Source: an uncultured Bryobacteraceae bacterium (GTDB lineage: Bacteria; Acidobacteriota; Terriglobia; Bryobacterales; Bryobacteraceae). Taken from it: a DNA stretch of 64,000 nucleotides. Shown here in pieces: positions 61,242 through 64,000 of the stretch. The stretch covers positions 1 to 64,000 of the forward strand of contig CAKZUE010000065.1 of NCBI GenBank assembly GCA_937920635.1, written 5' to 3'. The position numbers were made by a program, and so were the translations under genes. How positions within the stretch are numbered: position 1 is the stretch's first letter; the number at the start of each line of letters is the position of its first letter. The notes below the pieces were generated by a model. The model worked only from the letters and a program-made list of their open reading frames with translations, ran no database searches and was not told where the DNA came from.

Positions 61242-61682
61242 TTATCGGCCGGTCATGACACCGTGGAGAAACTGCTCGTGAATGGCGGCGAGGCGCTGGC
61301 GGACCTGTTCGATCCGTTCGCGTTCCTCGAAGCCGACGGCGAGGGAAAGTTCCTGGAGGCCTTTGTCGAACTCGCGCGTGCGCAGCTCGCCGCGCTTGTA
61401 CTGGCGGCTGAGCTTGCCGGGGCGGCGGCCGGTCGAGCGGAGCGCATCGAGCGCGAGTTCGGAAGCGGTATAGACGTCTTCGATGGCCGCCTCGAGGCTG
61501 GAACGCGCGCCGCCTTCGCGCACGAGCTTCCAGGCGTCCTTCAGGCGAGCCTCGCTGAATTTCAGCGCCTGATCGAACCGTTTGAAGGGATCGCGCTCGC
61601 CGCGCACGGACTCCATGGTGAGCGGCGGCGGAGGCGCCGCGAGCAGCAGGGCGGAAGCGAACAGACAGAGCCAGGGTCTCAC
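61242..61682 (-). CDS. Exported hypothetical helical protein
   Basis: A 146-residue protein with a signal peptide (MRPWLCLFASALLLAA) and a helical mature chain (RFDQALKFSEARLKDAWKLV, SLEAAIEDVYTASELALDAL, GFEERERIEQVRQRLAAIHE). No named domain. Its ATG overlaps the stop of the TPR gene by 4 bp (61679-61682), and the third gene follows 12 bp later. The helix-rich pattern and its coupling suggest a partner of the TPR protein in the periplasm; the function is not known. Confidence 0.75.
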   Translation of the reverse strand: MRPWLCLFASALLLAAPPPPLTMESVRGERDPFKRFDQALKFSEARLKDAWKLVREGGARSSLEAAIEDVYTASELALDALRSTGRRPGKLSRQYKRGELRTREFDKGLQELSLAVGFEERERIEQVRQRLAAIHEQFLHGVMTGR

Positions 61683-62794
61683 CGCCGCACCGCCTTTTCG
61701 AGGATTTTGACGCGCTGCCGCGCTTTGAACTCTTCGTCGGGATGAGCGCCGTTGCTCGAGGCGAGGAAGCGGCGGTAGCTGTCGAGCGCGGGGCCGGGCT
61801 GGTTCATCGCGTCGAGCATGGTAGCGCGGAAGTAGTCGTAAGCGGGGCTGGGGCCGTTGAGCTCGCGGGCGCGATCGAGCGCCGCCAGCGCGGGTTCGTA
61901 TTGCTTGAGGAGCATGAGGACGGCGGTCAACTCGTTCCAGGCTTCGCCGGAGCGGGGCGCGAGGCGCACGGCCTCCTGGAACTGCGGCGCGGCCTCCGGG
62001 TATTTTTTCTGGTCGCGGAGGAGGCGGCCATAGAAGAGGCGGAGGTCAGCGTTGCGCGGCTCCTGTTCGACGAGAGAGGCGGCGATGGCGGCGCTTTGCT
62101 CGAGCTGCTTGTTGCGCAGGTAGGCGGTGGCGAGGGCGTAGAGGACGGCGGGAGAGGGGCTTCTGGCGCGGGCGGCTTCGAGATGAAGGATGGCGTTGTC
62201 GAGGTCGCCGGCTTCGAGTTCGAGCACGCCGAGGCGCTCGAGCGCAGCGGGCTCATCGGGGAAGCGGGCATAGACGGCAGCGGCTTTCTGCTTCTCGCCC
62301 GCGCGCTGCCACGCTTCGGCGAGCGCAAAGGCGGTGTCGAGGTCCTGCGGCTGCTTCCGCGCGGCCTTTTCGAACGCCCCCGCGGCCTCCCGCCAGCGGC
62401 CCGAACCGGCGAGGGCGCGGCCGAGCAGGAAGGCGGCTTTGGGGTCATCGGGCTGCTCTTCGAGGCACTCTTCGAGCAGCGGGACAGCCTCGGCGGGCTG
62501 TTGGGCGCGGATGAGGAGATGCGCCAGGTTCAGCCGCGCGGGGCGGATATCGGGATCGATCTCGAGCACGCGGCGGAAGGCGGCGATGGCGCGCGAATCG
62601 TCGCCGGTTTCGGAGAGAGCGAGGCCGAGATGGAAGTGGATGGCGGCCGAATCGGGGGCCTTGCGGGCGGCCTCTTCGAGCAGCGGGAGGGCCTCGCGGG
62701 CGCGGCCTTCCTCGATGAGGCGCAGCGCTTCCGGGGGCGGCGCGGCAGGCGCCTGAAGGAAGAGCCATGCCAGCACGGGAAGGGCCCAGCTCAC
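61679..62794 (-). CDS. Exported TPR-repeat protein
   Basis: A 371-residue protein with a short hydrophobic N-terminus (ALPVLAWLFLQAPAAPP, signal or anchor) followed by about nine tetratricopeptide repeats, for example PDSAAIHFHLGLALSETGDD, DPDIRPARLNLAHLLIRAQQ, ALERLGVLELEAGDLDNAIL and SPAVLYALATAYLRNKQLEQ. TPR domains bind other proteins. Two exported helical proteins follow in the same unit. The start is GTG at 62794 with TACAAT (62806-62801) 6 nt upstream, the clearest leaderless GTG in the window. It is divergent from cyaY. Confidence 0.85.
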   Translation of the reverse strand: MSWALPVLAWLFLQAPAAPPPEALRLIEEGRAREALPLLEEAARKAPDSAAIHFHLGLALSETGDDSRAIAAFRRVLEIDPDIRPARLNLAHLLIRAQQPAEAVPLLEECLEEQPDDPKAAFLLGRALAGSGRWREAAGAFEKAARKQPQDLDTAFALAEAWQRAGEKQKAAAVYARFPDEPAALERLGVLELEAGDLDNAILHLEAARARSPSPAVLYALATAYLRNKQLEQSAAIAASLVEQEPRNADLRLFYGRLLRDQKKYPEAAPQFQEAVRLAPRSGEAWNELTAVLMLLKQYEPALAALDRARELNGPSPAYDYFRATMLDAMNQPGPALDSYRRFLASSNGAHPDEEFKARQRVKILEKAVRR

Positions 62795-62800
62795 GTTTCC

Positions 62801-62806
62801 ATTGTA
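62801..62806 (-). promoter_or_regulatory. -10-like box TACAAT before the TPR gene, leaderless GTG
   Basis: On the bottom strand TACAAT ends 6 nt before the GTG at 62794. No other start with a ribosome site is available for the gene. Confidence 0.5.
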
Positions 62807-62830
62807 TCGGCTGGACCGCGCCGCGCCCGC

Positions 62831-62836
62831 TACACT
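62831..62836 (+). promoter_or_regulatory. -10-like box TACACT before cyaY, leaderless arrangement
   Basis: TACACT ends 8 nt before the ATG at 62845, with no strong Shine-Dalgarno site between. Confidence 0.45.
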
Positions 62837-62844
62837 GGGAAGTG

Positions 62845-63162
62845 ATGCTCACCGAACAGGAGTTTTCCAAGGCGGCGGGAGACGCCATCGAGAGCCTGTA
62901 CCGGAAGCTGGCCGCGGCCAGCGACGAGTACGAATTCGATGTGGACATGAACGCGGGCGCGCTGTCGATCGAGTTCGAGGAGCCGCGCGAGCGGTTCGTC
63001 GTCAGCCCGAATTCGCCGGTGCGGCAAATCTGGGTGTCGGCGCACGTGAAGAGCTACAAGCTGGGCTGGAACGGCGCGGCGTTTGTGCTCGACGACGGGC
63101 GGACGCTCGAACAACTGATCGCGGACGCCATCCGCGTCCGGATCCCTGAGTTCACGCTGTAA
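62845..63162 (+). CDS. cyaY: CyaY/frataxin-like iron protein
   Basis: A 105-residue frataxin-family protein, which binds iron and modulates Fe-S cluster assembly. The acidic first helix (LTEQEFSKAAGDAIESLYRK), the strand run DVDMNAGALSIEFEE, FVVSPNSPVRQIWVSAH, the iron-linked surface and the final helix LEQLIADAIRVRIPEF all fit CyaY (E. coli 106 residues). The stop is immediately followed by the GTG start of hemW (TAAGTG), so the two are coupled. Frataxin-type proteins in Acidobacteriota are less studied than in Proteobacteria. No isc genes are nearby. Confidence 0.85.
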   Translation: MLTEQEFSKAAGDAIESLYRKLAAASDEYEFDVDMNAGALSIEFEEPRERFVVSPNSPVRQIWVSAHVKSYKLGWNGAAFVLDDGRTLEQLIADAIRVRIPEFTL

Positions 63163-64000
63163 GTGGCGGGCGTCTACATTTCCTGGCCGTTCTGTTCGCA
63201 GAAGTGCACGTACTGCAATTTCGCTTCGGGCGTGTACCCGGCCGGGCTTCAGGAGCGCTATCTGGAGCGGCTGCTGGAAGAGCTCCAAGGGCACGAGTGG
63301 CGCTGGACGCCGGAGACGGTGTATCTGGGCGGCGGAACGCCGGGCTCGATGGCGGCGGAGGAGCTGCGGGCGGTGCTGGAGCTTGTGCCGGGCAAGCCGT
63401 GGCGGGAGGCGACGCTGGAGGCGGCGCCGGGAGCGATTGCTGCGGAGGCGGTGCAGGCATGGTTGGGCTGCGGGGTCAACCGCGTGAGCCTGGGCGTGCA
63501 GAGTTTCATTGAAGAAGAGCTGCGGCGCACGGGGCGCAGGCATACGGCGGAGGGGGTGGCGCGGGACGTGGCGTTGCTGCGCGGCGCGGGAATCGGAAAC
63601 ATCAACGTGGACCTGATTGCGGGGCTGCCCGGTCAGACGGAGGCGGGGTGGCGCGCGTCGCTCGAATGGCTCGAGCGGCTGGAGCCGCCGCACGTGTCGG
63701 CATACATGCTGGAGGTGGACGAGGACTCGCGGCTGGGGCGGGAGCTGCTGGCCGGGGGAGCGCGGTTCGGAGCGGGCGCGGTGCCGGCGGAAGAAAAGAT
63801 CGCGGATTTTTACGAAATGGCGGTGGAATTTCTGGAAAAACGCGGGTGGCGGAGGTATGAAATCTCCAATTTTGCGAGGCCGGGATTCGAGTCGCTGCAC
63901 AATCTGAAGTACTGGCGGCTGGAGCCGTACGCGGGCTTCGGAGCGGACGCGCACTCGTTCGATGGGGAGTGGAGAACGGCGAACACGGACGACGTGCGCG
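63163..64000 (+). CDS. hemW: HemW, radical SAM haem chaperone, cut by the window edge
   Basis: The visible 279 codons begin at GTG 63163 and run past the right edge of the window; no stop is present. The N-terminus has the radical SAM cluster motif of HemW, FCSQKCTYCNF (CxxxCxxC), preceded by YISWP. YLGGGTPGSM, NRVSLGVQSF, NVDLIAGLPGQT, SAYMLEVDEDSRLGRELL, RYEISNFARPG and YWRLEPYAGFGADAHSF are all HemW segments. HemW binds haem and delivers it to respiratory proteins; it is often misnamed coproporphyrinogen III oxidase. It starts directly after the cyaY stop, tying haem delivery to an iron-handling gene. Confidence 0.92.
   Translation, partial: MAGVYISWPFCSQKCTYCNFASGVYPAGLQERYLERLLEELQGHEWRWTPETVYLGGGTPGSMAAEELRAVLELVPGKPWREATLEAAPGAIAAEAVQAWLGCGVNRVSLGVQSFIEEELRRTGRRHTAEGVARDVALLRGAGIGNINVDLIAGLPGQTEAGWRASLEWLERLEPPHVSAYMLEVDEDSRLGRELLAGGARFGAGAVPAEEKIADFYEMAVEFLEKRGWRRYEISNFARPGFESLHNLKYWRLEPYAGFGADAHSFDGEWRTANTDDVR

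Overview
The window is about 65-70% GC and looks like the chromosome of an Acidobacteriota member near Bryobacteraceae/Solibacter. Pointers are two VWFA-related proteins of the acidobacterial type, an Oar-like TonB receptor, a DUF1080 protein, Tat-exported Gfo/Idh/MocA and enolase-superfamily enzymes, a PEP-CTERM protein, and outer-membrane biosynthesis (lpxD). The taxonomy is inferred from gene content; no rRNA or tRNA gene was recognised.

Layout. 1-1.1 kb: end of a propeller-like gene coupled to a small Cys-rich secreted protein whose frame continues past an in-frame TGA. 1.2-8.1 kb: secreted hydrolases, a PEP-CTERM protein, a VWA protein and an M61 peptidase. 8.1-12 kb: trmFO-xerC, then a degenerate kinase fused to a receiver. 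12-13.3 kb: a second Cys-rich/secreted pair. 13.4-19.4 kb: sugar isomerase, YihY, zinc-ribbon membrane protein, two Gfo/Idh/MocA enzymes and a split YeeE/YedE transporter. 19.7-24.6 kb: sugar transporter, DUF1080 protein and pyrR-pyrB-pyrC. 24.9-29.3 kb: two convergent homoserine dehydrogenases and a DUF4139 protein. 29.3-34 kb: receiver, glgB, an adenosine-deaminase-family gene and cysE, followed by a 258-bp array of palindromic repeats. 34.4-38.4 kb: lactate permease, exported RraA-like protein, Tat enolase-superfamily enzyme. 38.7-45.3 kb: membrane c-type cytochrome, SPFH-RHH-HerA operon and quinol NO reductase. 45.4-52.6 kb: AddB-like nuclease, coiled-coil protein, VWA protein and TonB receptor. 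52.7-60.6 kb: lpxD-LOG pair and the operon PP2C-K+ channel-nnr-tsaE-AI-2E. 60.6-62.8 kb: TPR/coiled-coil operon. 62.8-64 kb: frataxin and hemW (cut by the window edge).

Genes that act together: trmFO/xerC share the neighbour order known from Firmicutes; pyrRBC makes pyrimidines; lctP/RraA/enolase look like uptake and exported catabolism of hydroxy- or sugar acids; cyaY/hemW join iron handling with haem delivery; SPFH, RHH and a HerA-type ATPase form one transcription unit.

A striking genome-style feature is that about fifteen genes have a TANNNT -10-like box 6-9 nt before the start codon and little or no Shine-Dalgarno sequence, which predicts leaderless mRNAs; other genes (PEP-CTERM, SPFH, DUF4139, qNOR) have ordinary leaders with strong AGGAGG-type sites. 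The most unusual individual locus is the Cys-rich gene with the in-frame TGA at 971-973.
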